A stretch of 64,000 nucleotides of DNA from Prochlorococcus marinus bv. HNLC2 (lineage in GTDB: Bacteria > Cyanobacteriota > Cyanobacteriia > PCC-6307 > Cyanobiaceae), in assembly GCA_000218745.1 (NCBI GenBank), contig GL947595.1, positions 1,042,299 to 1,106,298 of the forward strand, given 5' to 3'. The notes beneath the pieces are model-generated. The model saw only the letters and a list, made by a program, of their open reading frames with translations. It was not told the DNA's origin and searched no databases. Position 1 is the first letter of the stretch. Every line of letters begins with the position of its first letter. Positions 37,588 to 45,759 of the stretch are shown piece by piece. The translations under genes were made by a program, and so were the position numbers.

Positions 37588-38745
37588 TTAATTTTTCCCA
37601 AGTTCTCTAATATCAACTGGTTTAATATTTAACTTAATTATTTTCGTATTTCTTTTAATAGTAAACTTAGCAGGTTTCTTAATACCATTTTTATTTATTG
37701 CATTAATTACATCTGAAGATTTTTTAATATCACTTTGATCAATTTTAATAATTATATCTCCAATTAAAACGCCACTTTTTGCCGCTGGGCTGTTTGGAAC
37801 TACGTAGCCTACTTTTACTTTATTTTCGTTTATTGTTGCAGATAGTTCGTTAATTAAACTGATCCCGATCATAGGGTGTGTTACTTTACCAGTTTTAATT
37901 AATTGTTTTGCAATCTCTTGGGCTTTATTTATTGGAATAGCAAAGCTCAAACCTGCTCCTGGACCTGATCTAATAAGTGTATTTATGCCAACTACTTCGC
38001 CATTCGCATTAAGAAGTGGCCCTCCAGAATTTCCTGGGTTTATAGCAGCATCTGTTTGTATAAGATTAAACCTCTTATCGTAAATACCAAGTTGTGAAAC
38101 ATTTCGATTTAGGTTACTAATAATTCCTAATGTGACAGTATTTTCTAAACCAAATGGATTCCCAACGGCAATAGCCCAATCTCCAACCTTGATTTGGCTA
38201 GAATCTCCTAATATCGCTTTTGGCCAAGGACCCTGCCCTAAGAGTTTTACTATAGCTAAATCAGATATTGAATCTTCACCTATAACTTGCCCCTTAAATT
38301 TTCTTCCATCTGTTAATCCAATTATTATCTTATCTGAGTTGCTAACTACATGTGCATTAGTAATAACCAAGCCATCTGCAAATATAAAGCCACTCCCTTG
38401 ACTTTGTTCTATCCTGGGTTCCATTTCTTTAGGCAGCCTTAAACCGAAAAATCGTTCAAAATATGGGTCTAATAAGATACTGGATTCTTTGGAGATAACT
38501 TTTCTTTTAACTAGTCTTTGATTTTCAATCGTTACTACTGATGGACCAGCTTTTTCAATTGCTGATGTTATGAAAGACTTTCTTATACCTACTATATTTT
38601 GATAATTATTATTTGTTTGCGGTAGTGGAGTGGATAAAGCTTTAAATGTAGCAAAATGAGTTCCAAGTGCTATTACAGAGGGTAAGATTAATTTTTTAGA
38701 GAAAATAATATTTTTATTAGAGAAGAAACAATTTGCTAAATTCAT
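37588..38745 (-). CDS. HtrA/Deg family serine protease
   Basis: A 385-residue protease for damaged proteins in the periplasm or thylakoid lumen. N-terminal LILPSVIALGTHF is a probable signal or anchor. The catalytic triad is seen as histidine in ITNAHVVSN, aspartate in SISDLAIVKLLG and serine in AAINPGNSGGPLLNANG. One PDZ domain closes the protein, with KVGYVVPNSPAAKSGVLIGD. Cyanobacteria have three paralogs (HtrA, HhoA, HhoB); I cannot tell which this is. Confidence 0.93.
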   Translation of the reverse strand: MNLANCFFSNKNIIFSKKLILPSVIALGTHFATFKALSTPLPQTNNNYQNIVGIRKSFITSAIEKAGPSVVTIENQRLVKRKVISKESSILLDPYFERFFGLRLPKEMEPRIEQSQGSGFIFADGLVITNAHVVSNSDKIIIGLTDGRKFKGQVIGEDSISDLAIVKLLGQGPWPKAILGDSSQIKVGDWAIAVGNPFGLENTVTLGIISNLNRNVSQLGIYDKRFNLIQTDAAINPGNSGGPLLNANGEVVGINTLIRSGPGAGLSFAIPINKAQEIAKQLIKTGKVTHPMIGISLINELSATINENKVKVGYVVPNSPAAKSGVLIGDIIIKIDQSDIKKSSDVINAINKNGIKKPAKFTIKRNTKIIKLNIKPVDIRELGKN

Positions 38746-38879
38746 TAAAAAAGTAATTCAAATTATTATTAATTTACTTACATATTAATCCAAAATTTAT
38801 TAATTAAATTTGATCAAATTTTTATATTTTCAGGCTATTATGAGTAAAATAGACTTACATTAAAAAAAAGTATAACTTT

Positions 38880-39137
38880 ATGGCTATTTTATTTCCGATT
38901 GTTTACTCTGCAGCACTAATATTTCTTATTTGGAAGGCGTTTAAAGTGATGTCTACTGGTTGGAGTGTGATTGACAAGAATGAAGAAAACCCTGTAAATG
39001 TGAGATATCCTAATAAGTATACAATTCATCCAGAGTTACTTGATAAATCAGGAAATATTACTGATGAAGAACTTTTAACAGTTCGTTTTTCTAATGATAG
39101 TGATTCAACCATTGAAAAAGGAACTACTTCTGAATAA
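38880..39137 (+). CDS. DUF2973 family small membrane protein
   Basis: An 85-residue protein with one N-terminal helix (about 2-20, ILFPIVYSAALIFLIWKAF), then VMSTGWSV and a polar acidic tail. The helix and M-S-x-G-W motif fit DUF2973, found in cyanobacteria and of unknown role. The 134-base gap from the divergent htrA gene holds its promoter region. Another conserved gene follows about 40 bases later on the same strand. Confidence 0.75.
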   Translation: MAILFPIVYSAALIFLIWKAFKVMSTGWSVIDKNEENPVNVRYPNKYTIHPELLDKSGNITDEELLTVRFSNDSDSTIEKGTTSE

Positions 39138-39175
39138 AAGTTGCTTACTAAATTAATTATTAATTGGAGATAAAA

Positions 39176-39559
39176 TTGGAACAGAAAACTAAAATAGTTG
39201 CTTCCGTAATTAGATCGCTCAAACTTCCTCCTCGTTTTAGAATTAAGATTTTAAAAGAAGATCCTGTAAGATTAGAGTTAAGCCTAACTCCCTCTTATGG
39301 AAAAAATCCAGTAATTGTTGGGTTAGTTGAATCTTTAGATTTAGTTGCGCGAAGAGATAGAGAAGGCAGAATTCCTAAAGATCTTCCAGGTACTTGGGAT
39401 TGGACAGTAAGGCATGGAAAGGTAAGTACTGGAGGTTGGAATCCTTTCCTAAAAGAGGCTTTGCAGACTATGTTTGAGACTGGTTTACCTGGTATTATTT
39501 ACGAAGAATTGACGGGCGATGAATATAAACCTGTTGATGGAGTAAGACATATAAAATAA
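39176..39559 (+). CDS. Conserved cyanobacterial protein, 127 aa
   Basis: A soluble basic protein with sequence such as SLKLPPRFRIKILKEDPVRL and LPGTWDWTVRHGKVSTGGWN. I place the start at TTG 39176, because a GGAG Shine-Dalgarno sequence (39166-39169) lies six bases before it. The open frame begins four codons earlier at 39164. I recognise it as a conserved picocyanobacterial family but know no function. Two hairpins follow its stop, and an hli gene comes 68 bases later. Confidence 0.7.
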   Translation: MEQKTKIVASVIRSLKLPPRFRIKILKEDPVRLELSLTPSYGKNPVIVGLVESLDLVARRDREGRIPKDLPGTWDWTVRHGKVSTGGWNPFLKEALQTMFETGLPGIIYEELTGDEYKPVDGVRHIK

Positions 39560-39562
39560 AAC

Positions 39563-39602
39563 ATGAAATAATTTTCATATTTTTAGCGATAAAACGCTAA
39601 AA
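39563..39602 (+). terminator. Two adjacent hairpins before hli
   Basis: Just after the stop at 39559, ATGAAATAATTTTCAT (39563-39578) can fold with a six-base stem. TTTTAGCG (39581-39588) pairs with CGCTAAAA (39595-39602) around ATAAAA. The second is a perfect eight-base stem followed by TATTTTTA, which resembles a weak intrinsic terminator. It could instead be a regulatory site for the hli gene starting 25 bases later. Confidence 0.45.
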
Positions 39603-39627
39603 TATTTTTAAACATAGTTGATTAATT

Positions 39628-39774
39628 ATGAATGAGGAGAATCAGACCAGATTTGGTTTCGTTAATTTTGCTGAGACATGGAATGGTCGTTTAGCAATGA
39701 TGGGTATATTGATAGGTTTAGGTACAGAGCTTATTACGGGACAAAGTATTTTGAGACAAATTGGAATCGGTTAA
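39628..39774 (+). CDS. High-light-inducible protein (Hli), 48 aa
   Basis: A very short one-helix Hli protein from ATG 39628 to TAA 39772-39774. The chlorophyll-binding motif is FAETWNGRLAMMGILIGLGT (E-x-W-N-G-R-x-A-M). A minimal polar N-terminus and a short tail (TGQSILRQIGIG) flank it. Such short Hli proteins are common in high-light Prochlorococcus and related cyanophages and protect photosystems under stress. Hairpins directly upstream may control its expression. Confidence 0.92.
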   Translation: MNEENQTRFGFVNFAETWNGRLAMMGILIGLGTELITGQSILRQIGIG

Positions 39775-39792
39775 ATTATATAAATCTTTTAT

Positions 39793-40128
39793 TTAATTAA
39801 TTTCTTCAGCTTTTACTTCAATTATTTTATTGCTTGCGTCAGATGATAAATCATCATCTTTTTGTATATTTTTTATAGATTTATAATCACAGTAAGGACA
39901 ATTACCATTATTTCCTATAATTGTTGATCCACAATTTTCACATAAGTTAATAGTTGATTTAAGAGAATTTAGACCTAAAAACCCTATAATTAATATTAAG
40001 AGTGGAACTAAGACAATTAATAATAAGATATTTCCAAGTAAGCCTATTAAAAAATTTAATCCAAAAAGTGGAATTATTAATATAAAAATCAAGGAATAAG
40101 TAATTAATTTATTTTGCATTAATAACAC
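39793..40128 (-). CDS. Membrane protein with C-terminal zinc ribbon, 111 aa
   Basis: Two hydrophobic helices (about residues 8-28 and 31-52) are followed by a zinc-ribbon-like motif, CENCGSTIIGNNGNCPYC (about 64-81), giving C-x2-C...C-x2-C. The tail is acidic. Unknown family and function; the ribbon would face the cytoplasm if both helices cross the membrane. Its start shares one base with the yihY stop upstream, so translation is probably coupled. Confidence 0.65.
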   Translation of the reverse strand: MLLMQNKLITYSLIFILIIPLFGLNFLIGLLGNILLLIVLVPLLILIIGFLGLNSLKSTINLCENCGSTIIGNNGNCPYCDYKSIKNIQKDDDLSSDASNKIIEVKAEEIN

Positions 40129-41075
40129 TATCGCATAAATTGTTTTCTATATTTATCTTTTTGTATTTCAACGATAGACATGCTCGCTATAACTACGCTC
40201 CAGCATTGTCCAAAATATAAAATAACTCCTAGTAGCCAAACCCATAAAGTTAGAACTAGGAAGCCTCCTATAAAGCCATAAGCCTGGAATCTAACACCTA
40301 AAGATAGAATACTTTTACTTACAGCTAAGTTTAAAGATGTCAATAGAATTCCAATTAGTATTGACCCTGGGATTAATGGTTTTAAAGGGACTTTCCTGCT
40401 TGGCAATAAAGCTTGCAATAGCAGCGCCATTAAAGAGAATCCAATCATAGGGACTGCGAATTGCCCTACTTGTAATACAGGTAATTTTAAAATTACATTC
40501 GACAACCAATTACTTGAAGAAGATATTTCTTGAAGAACTGCTCCTGGGATCATTCTTAAATTTGCGCTGATTTGGTCTAAGACCATAAGAAAACCTATGA
40601 AAAAAACTATTACAAAAGCTTCAACTCTATTTCTTAGAAATTTTGATGCTTGCTCTCTCCAAGGTGAAAAACTTTTTTTAGAGGGTAGCTCATCCTCCCA
40701 AAGGCGGTCAGATCCTCTTTGAAGTGATAGATAAGCATTACCAGCTGTAAAAAGCAAAAACATTGCGCCTAAAATCCCTGCTCCAAAACCTTGATCTATA
40801 AGTTTGAATAATGTAGTTTCTACTAGTTCAACCACTGATGGTGGTAATACTTGTGCTGCGACTAAAATTATCTTTTCATCAAGTCCTTCTTGTTTGCCAA
40901 GAAACCATGAAGCTACTGATAAAGATATTAAAAGAATAGGAAAAAATGATTGGAGTGCATAATAAGCAAAAGCTGCACTTAAATCTATACAATCTGATTT
41001 ACTCCATCTTTCACAAGCACCCCAGAAACTTTTAAGAATCCATTTGGTACTATTTCGCATATTAATTCTCTTCAA
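40128..41075 (-). CDS. YihY/BrkB family inner membrane protein
   Basis: A 315-residue protein with about six membrane helices. It contains the family features SKSDCIDLSAAFAYYALQSFFPILLIS near the start and LLFTAGNAYLSLQRGSDRLW in the middle. YihY proteins were once misnamed RNase BN; their function is unknown, and transport or envelope roles are suggested. It starts 61 bases after the IMPase gene on the same strand. Confidence 0.85.
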   Translation of the reverse strand: MKRINMRNSTKWILKSFWGACERWSKSDCIDLSAAFAYYALQSFFPILLISLSVASWFLGKQEGLDEKIILVAAQVLPPSVVELVETTLFKLIDQGFGAGILGAMFLLFTAGNAYLSLQRGSDRLWEDELPSKKSFSPWREQASKFLRNRVEAFVIVFFIGFLMVLDQISANLRMIPGAVLQEISSSSNWLSNVILKLPVLQVGQFAVPMIGFSLMALLLQALLPSRKVPLKPLIPGSILIGILLTSLNLAVSKSILSLGVRFQAYGFIGGFLVLTLWVWLLGVILYFGQCWSVVIASMSIVEIQKDKYRKQFMR

Positions 41076-41136
41076 ATATTTTTTACTAACTTTTTATATT
41101 GTATCGAATACTAATATTTTTCAAGTATTTCCAAAT

Positions 41137-41952
41137 TTATACATTATTATTTTCAATTAATAAATTGCCCCATGGCTTTAAGTCATCAATGTTTTTTTGT
41201 GTTCTGCCTGCTATGAGAGGAAAATTGATTGTTTCTAAATCCATGCCTGATTGAAGATTGAGAGGATTCGTTTTTAACCAATTTATTTTGCAATTAAGTT
41301 CTTCTAAAATAAGCCATGCTGCAGCAATATCCCATATTTTTGGAGTTGATTCGATAGCACCAAATGTTTGCCCCATTGCTACACTCGTTAAGTTTAGACT
41401 TGAAACTCCTAGTAGTCTTATTTTTCCAGGAAAAATTTCATTTGGATTTTTTTGCAATATTTTTATTGATCTACTGCACAAAGAGACGCATTGACTTCTC
41501 TGTAAATTATTTTCGCAGACAATTTTCTTATCATTAAGCCATACTCCCTCATCCTTTATGGCAACAAACTTTTTCTTTAAAGTTGGGATAATAAGAAATG
41601 AGGTTTGAGGTTTTCCTCTTAAAAATCTAGCTATTGATATTGACCAATAGGGAATTCCAGCAGCAAAATTTGTGGTTCCATCTAAAGGATCTACAACCCA
41701 ATATGCCTCATTATATGGTACTTTCTTCTGACCTTCCTCGCTCAGAACTCCTTCGTTTGGCGCAATATTTGATAACCCATTTACAATAGTTTGATCACTC
41801 CATAAATCACAACTTGTTATTAATGATCCATCTGATTTGTTACTAGCAGAAATATTACCAAAATCTTTTAGCTGTCTTTCACTTATTAAATTAAACAAAG
41901 AATCTAATTCTTTTAATTGATTTTGATTTAATTTGTCAATTGGATTTCCCAT
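41137..41952 (-). CDS. Inositol monophosphatase family protein
   Basis: A 271-residue Mg2+-dependent phosphatase. Motif 1 is WVVDPLDGTTNFAAGIPYW (about 85-103), and motif 2 is KIWDIAAAWLILEE (about 205-218), with metal-binding aspartates in both. An upstream acidic EEGQKK fits the first metal ligand. Substrate could be inositol phosphate, histidinol phosphate, or a sugar bisphosphate; the sequence alone does not decide. It lies downstream of a tolC-like gene on the same strand, 15 bases away. Confidence 0.88.
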   Translation of the reverse strand: MGNPIDKLNQNQLKELDSLFNLISERQLKDFGNISASNKSDGSLITSCDLWSDQTIVNGLSNIAPNEGVLSEEGQKKVPYNEAYWVVDPLDGTTNFAAGIPYWSISIARFLRGKPQTSFLIIPTLKKKFVAIKDEGVWLNDKKIVCENNLQRSQCVSLCSRSIKILQKNPNEIFPGKIRLLGVSSLNLTSVAMGQTFGAIESTPKIWDIAAAWLILEELNCKINWLKTNPLNLQSGMDLETINFPLIAGRTQKNIDDLKPWGNLLIENNNV

Positions 41953-41967
41953 ATATATAATTATGCA

Positions 41968-43404
41968 TTAATAATCGCAGAGTGAATAAATTTTATTTTT
42001 CATATCAGTATTTATATTTTCACATTTTGGTGTCTTTTTTAAGAAAGTTAATCTCTCAAGCTTATCAAGATTGATATTATAGTTATATATTGCGTCTATA
42101 TATTTTGTTCTCGCATTTGTTAATTCTTTTTGTCTTAGCAAAACATCCTTTAAAGTTGATATACCAACTTCATATCTAAGTCTAGATAGTCTCAAAGCTT
42201 CTTCTGTTGATTGTATTTCTTTTTTTGTCGAGATTACTTTAGTTTGATTTTTGATTAAATTTAAATATGTTTCTGTGATATTTGTCTTTAAAATATTTTT
42301 TAAATTTGCATAAGCATATTTTTCAGATTCAAATTCTGAATTTTTTGCTTTTGAAGAATTTATATTTTTCCCTCCATTAAAAATATTCCATGTGAAATTT
42401 AAGCTGATAGTATTCAGATAGCTTGATCTATTATCTTCAGGATCAATTGAACTTGTTAGTGTACTTCCTTTTGAAAAAGTGGTAGATAAATTATTACTTA
42501 TATAAATAATTGGCAAATTTGCATTCTTAAATATTTTGGCTTGATTTTTTTTAATTAGACCTTGAAGATTAATATTTTTTATAGATAAACTATTTTTTAA
42601 ACCATTATTAATATTTTGATTTAATTGATAATTCCAAAACCCCATTAATCTCTGTTTATTATTAATGTTCAATTCTTTTTTAAAATCTATATTTAATATC
42701 TCCTTAAGTGAAATTATACTTATTTCCTCTATGATTTTCTTCTCTTCCAATAATTGTCTATCTCGTGCGAGTTGAGAATTTGCTTCAAGTACATCAAACT
42801 TTGTTCCAATCCCTACTTCTAATTTAGATTTAGCGTCTTTTAAGCTCAATAAAGATAAATCGACAGCTGTTGATGCATTTTGTCTATTTTCATATGATTG
42901 CTGAAATTTATGAAACCTTGATTTAGCTTCTTGTATTAGATCATATTTTTTTATCTCAAAATTATTTTTCGCAATTTCATAATTTGTTCTCGCAGAATTT
43001 ATCTCTAAACCTCTTTGAGGATCAATAAGATCCCATCTGAGAAATAGTGATGGATTAGCTTTGAATTGGGAAGTTTTTGTATTAGCTATCTTATTATTGT
43101 AATTTTTGCCATATAAATATTGAGGCAGTCCATTAGCGTTTAAGTCGAGAGATGGGTATCTTTTGGAAATTTTACTTGAGAGGTTATAACTTGCTGAAGA
43201 AACTAATTCTTTGAGAGATTTTAATTCAAGATTATTAGTTGAGATTATGGTTGGTATATCCTCATATTTAATATTGTTCTCATTTAATAATTTTTGTACT
43301 GATATAGATTTTGTATTAGCTATTGCATCAGAAAGATTAGACGTTAATGGCCCTAAGCAAAAAATATATATAGCTATTGAAGATCTTAAAGATAATTTAA
43401 ACAT
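41968..43404 (-). CDS. TolC family outer membrane efflux protein
   Basis: A 478-residue protein with a signal peptide (residues 1-27, ending SDAIA) and two repeats of long amphipathic helices interrupted by outer-membrane strands. The repeat ends ALRLSRLRYEVGISTLKDVL and LLSLKDAKSKLEVGIGTKFDVLEANSQL carry the family Y/L-x-x-G motif. It forms the outer membrane duct for an ABC or RND exporter; no inner membrane partner lies next to it, but an ABC exporter is at 11547-13529. Its start overlaps the radical SAM gene by eight bases. Confidence 0.9.
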   Translation of the reverse strand: MFKLSLRSSIAIYIFCLGPLTSNLSDAIANTKSISVQKLLNENNIKYEDIPTIISTNNLELKSLKELVSSASYNLSSKISKRYPSLDLNANGLPQYLYGKNYNNKIANTKTSQFKANPSLFLRWDLIDPQRGLEINSARTNYEIAKNNFEIKKYDLIQEAKSRFHKFQQSYENRQNASTAVDLSLLSLKDAKSKLEVGIGTKFDVLEANSQLARDRQLLEEKKIIEEISIISLKEILNIDFKKELNINNKQRLMGFWNYQLNQNINNGLKNSLSIKNINLQGLIKKNQAKIFKNANLPIIYISNNLSTTFSKGSTLTSSIDPEDNRSSYLNTISLNFTWNIFNGGKNINSSKAKNSEFESEKYAYANLKNILKTNITETYLNLIKNQTKVISTKKEIQSTEEALRLSRLRYEVGISTLKDVLLRQKELTNARTKYIDAIYNYNINLDKLERLTFLKKTPKCENINTDMKNKIYSLCDY

Positions 43405-44809
43405 GATTTGTAAATCTTTTCGCGGTGCTAATACCTATCAGATTCTTAATAATATCATTTGCATCATCTACAACGTGAATTTCAGTACCTAATGCTTTTT
43501 CTACTTCTGAAATATTTTTATCATCCAAAAATAAATCAGTATTTATTTTTAACATCATTGAAGGTATAAATATAGCTTCACCTAAATCCTTATCTTTTAA
43601 ACCAATAATTAAATCCTCTCCTGTAAGTAATCCTGTTACAACTTGTTCTTGACCCCAATATATACTTGGTAGACCATAAAGATTAATATTTAAACCAATA
43701 ATTTTATTTAGTTTATTTTTGGTGGGAATAAGTGCTTCATAAACCAACTTTCCTACAACCCAGCTAACTTTCCTTTCTTGCTTGATTCTTTGTGGTAATG
43801 ATCTTGTTTCTATATCTAACATATTAAGAAAACTTCTAATTGTTCCTACTCCATTTGATTCTTGTGGCATATCTTCATAGGTTTTATATTGCGGTAAATC
43901 TTTTCCTGCTATTAAATACCATTCATCAGATAACCAACAAAACCTTGTACCAATCTTTTTTTGCATTTCTCTTTGGATAGTTTCAACTTGATCAATTATT
44001 TGTAGAGCATATTCTTGATTTATGGCAACCAGTCCATCTTCTTTTGGTCTGAACTTGGTTAAACCTACAGGCACAATTGCGACGGAAAGAACTGTTTTTT
44101 GTGTCCTTTTATAAAAATACGATAAATCATATATAGATTGTTTTAAAATATCTTCATCATTGATATGTGGACAAATTACTATTTGTGCATGTATTTGTAT
44201 AGCATTCTTTTCAAACCATGTGATTTGATTTAAAATTTCTCTTGCTTTTTTATTAATTAATAATCTTTCTCTTACATCAGCATGAGTTGCATGAACAGAA
44301 ACAAATAAAGGTGATAATTTTTGGATTGCAATTCTGTCCCAATCCTCTTTTTTTAAATTTGTTAATGTTAAATATGATCCATATAGAAAACTCATCCTAT
44401 AATCATCATCTTTTAGATATAAACTTGTTCTCTTTCCAGGAGGTTGTTGATCAATGAAGCAAAAAGGACATTTATTATTGCATTCTTTTAGTGAATCAAA
44501 TAAGGCATCTTTAAAATTTATCCCTAAATTTAAGTCTTGATCTTTTTCAATTGTAATATTATGAATTTTTTTATTTTTATCTAATACTGATATTTCAAGA
44601 ATTTCTTCACTAATAAGTATTTGATAATCTATTAAATCTCTTGGTTGAATACCATTAATACTGATTATTGCATCTCCGGATTCAAATCCTATTTCAGCTG
44701 CAATAGAATCCGAATCAATAGTATCAATAATAGCTGGGTTTATTTTTTGCTTCTGTTTAGCAATTAATACATCATTTGAATTTTCTAAGTAATTAGTTTC
44801 TTGCCACAC
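43397..44809 (-). CDS. Radical SAM/PDZ protein with DUF512
   Basis: A 470-residue Fe-S protein. An N-terminal PDZ-like domain (about 25-85, IDSDSIAAEIGFESGDAIIS) precedes a radical SAM core with CNNKCPFCFIDQQPPG (C-x3-C-x2-C). DUF512 forms the C-terminal part. The GTG start at 44809 gives WQETNYL. This three-part family occurs across cyanobacteria, clostridia and others, and its reaction is unknown. The cluster needs SufBCDS-made iron-sulfur. It overlaps the tolC-like gene downstream. Confidence 0.9.
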   Translation of the reverse strand: MWQETNYLENSNDVLIAKQKQKINPAIIDTIDSDSIAAEIGFESGDAIISINGIQPRDLIDYQILISEEILEISVLDKNKKIHNITIEKDQDLNLGINFKDALFDSLKECNNKCPFCFIDQQPPGKRTSLYLKDDDYRMSFLYGSYLTLTNLKKEDWDRIAIQKLSPLFVSVHATHADVRERLLINKKAREILNQITWFEKNAIQIHAQIVICPHINDEDILKQSIYDLSYFYKRTQKTVLSVAIVPVGLTKFRPKEDGLVAINQEYALQIIDQVETIQREMQKKIGTRFCWLSDEWYLIAGKDLPQYKTYEDMPQESNGVGTIRSFLNMLDIETRSLPQRIKQERKVSWVVGKLVYEALIPTKNKLNKIIGLNINLYGLPSIYWGQEQVVTGLLTGEDLIIGLKDKDLGEAIFIPSMMLKINTDLFLDDKNISEVEKALGTEIHVVDDANDIIKNLIGISTAKRFTNHV

Positions 44810-44991
44810 AGTACAGATGCTAAATTGCTTTTACCCTTTATATTGTAAACTCACACAAGAATTAAAGACTATAAATGCATCTAATATGTGTTTCTATTTA
44901 AAATGATTTTTTTATCTAATGAATTTCTCTAACAACAGTTTTGTTAAAATTAGCTTAAATTTATCTAAGTTACATTCATAGTAATAGTTAA

Positions 44992-45759
44992 TTGGAAGAG
45001 GTAATTACTAAAAAATTGAGTAGCAAAGAAGACGATAAATCTATGTTTATTGAAGAAATTCATATTGTTGAGGATACTTTTTTATCTTCCTCAAATACTT
45101 TACGTTTTTGGTCTGCTTTTTTTGTGATATTACCTATTTTTTTTCAGGCACCCTGGGTAAGGTTTCAACCAAATAGTGCTTTATTATTTACATTTTTTAT
45201 TCTCTCTACTGCAATTTTTCTTACAAGTGAACCTTCAAAAAAATATTTTATAATTGGCTCTTTATTATTTGGAGTATCTGGAAGTTGGTTGGGAGGATCT
45301 TTATTTTGGGGTTGGTTAAGTTCACATCCTATACTTCATATTCCTGTTGAGGCTGTTGCACTCCCTTTAGCATTGGTTGGTTTAGGTACAAAATGGAAGA
45401 TTGGATCTAGTTTTTATATTTCTTCTTTATTTGGAACAGCTATGACGGATATTGCAATATTTCTAACTGGAATTATGGATCAATGGATGGAGGTAATTAG
45501 TGCAGATTCAGAAAATGCCCCTATTATTCTTCAAAAAACATCAGAAAATCTTCTTGCTTTCAAACCACTATTAATAATTTCATTATCAGGATTGTTTTTG
45601 TGGTTTATTTCGCAAAAAGTTTCTTATTATGCCTCATTTAATTCTTCTAATAAAAGATCATTATTAGTAGCGAGTTATGTTTTGCAAACTACATTAATTG
45701 TTGATGGGATATTTATTTTATTAGCAATCGTAGAGCCTTCTTTAAGTGGGTTGGTTTAA
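44992..45759 (+). CDS. DUF3120 family membrane protein
   Basis: A 255-residue protein with about six hydrophobic helices. The helical core includes FQAPWVRFQPNSALLFTFF and LGGSLFWGWLSSHPILHIPV, which match cyanobacterial DUF3120. The first helix starts near residue 38, after a charged N-terminus. The TTG at 44992 is the upstream-most start; the initiation site is uncertain. The stop is TAA 45757-45759, whose last base forms part of an ATG that may be the true nadB start. Confidence 0.8.
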   Translation: MEEVITKKLSSKEDDKSMFIEEIHIVEDTFLSSSNTLRFWSAFFVILPIFFQAPWVRFQPNSALLFTFFILSTAIFLTSEPSKKYFIIGSLLFGVSGSWLGGSLFWGWLSSHPILHIPVEAVALPLALVGLGTKWKIGSSFYISSLFGTAMTDIAIFLTGIMDQWMEVISADSENAPIILQKTSENLLAFKPLLIISLSGLFLWFISQKVSYYASFNSSNKRSLLVASYVLQTTLIVDGIFILLAIVEPSLSGLV

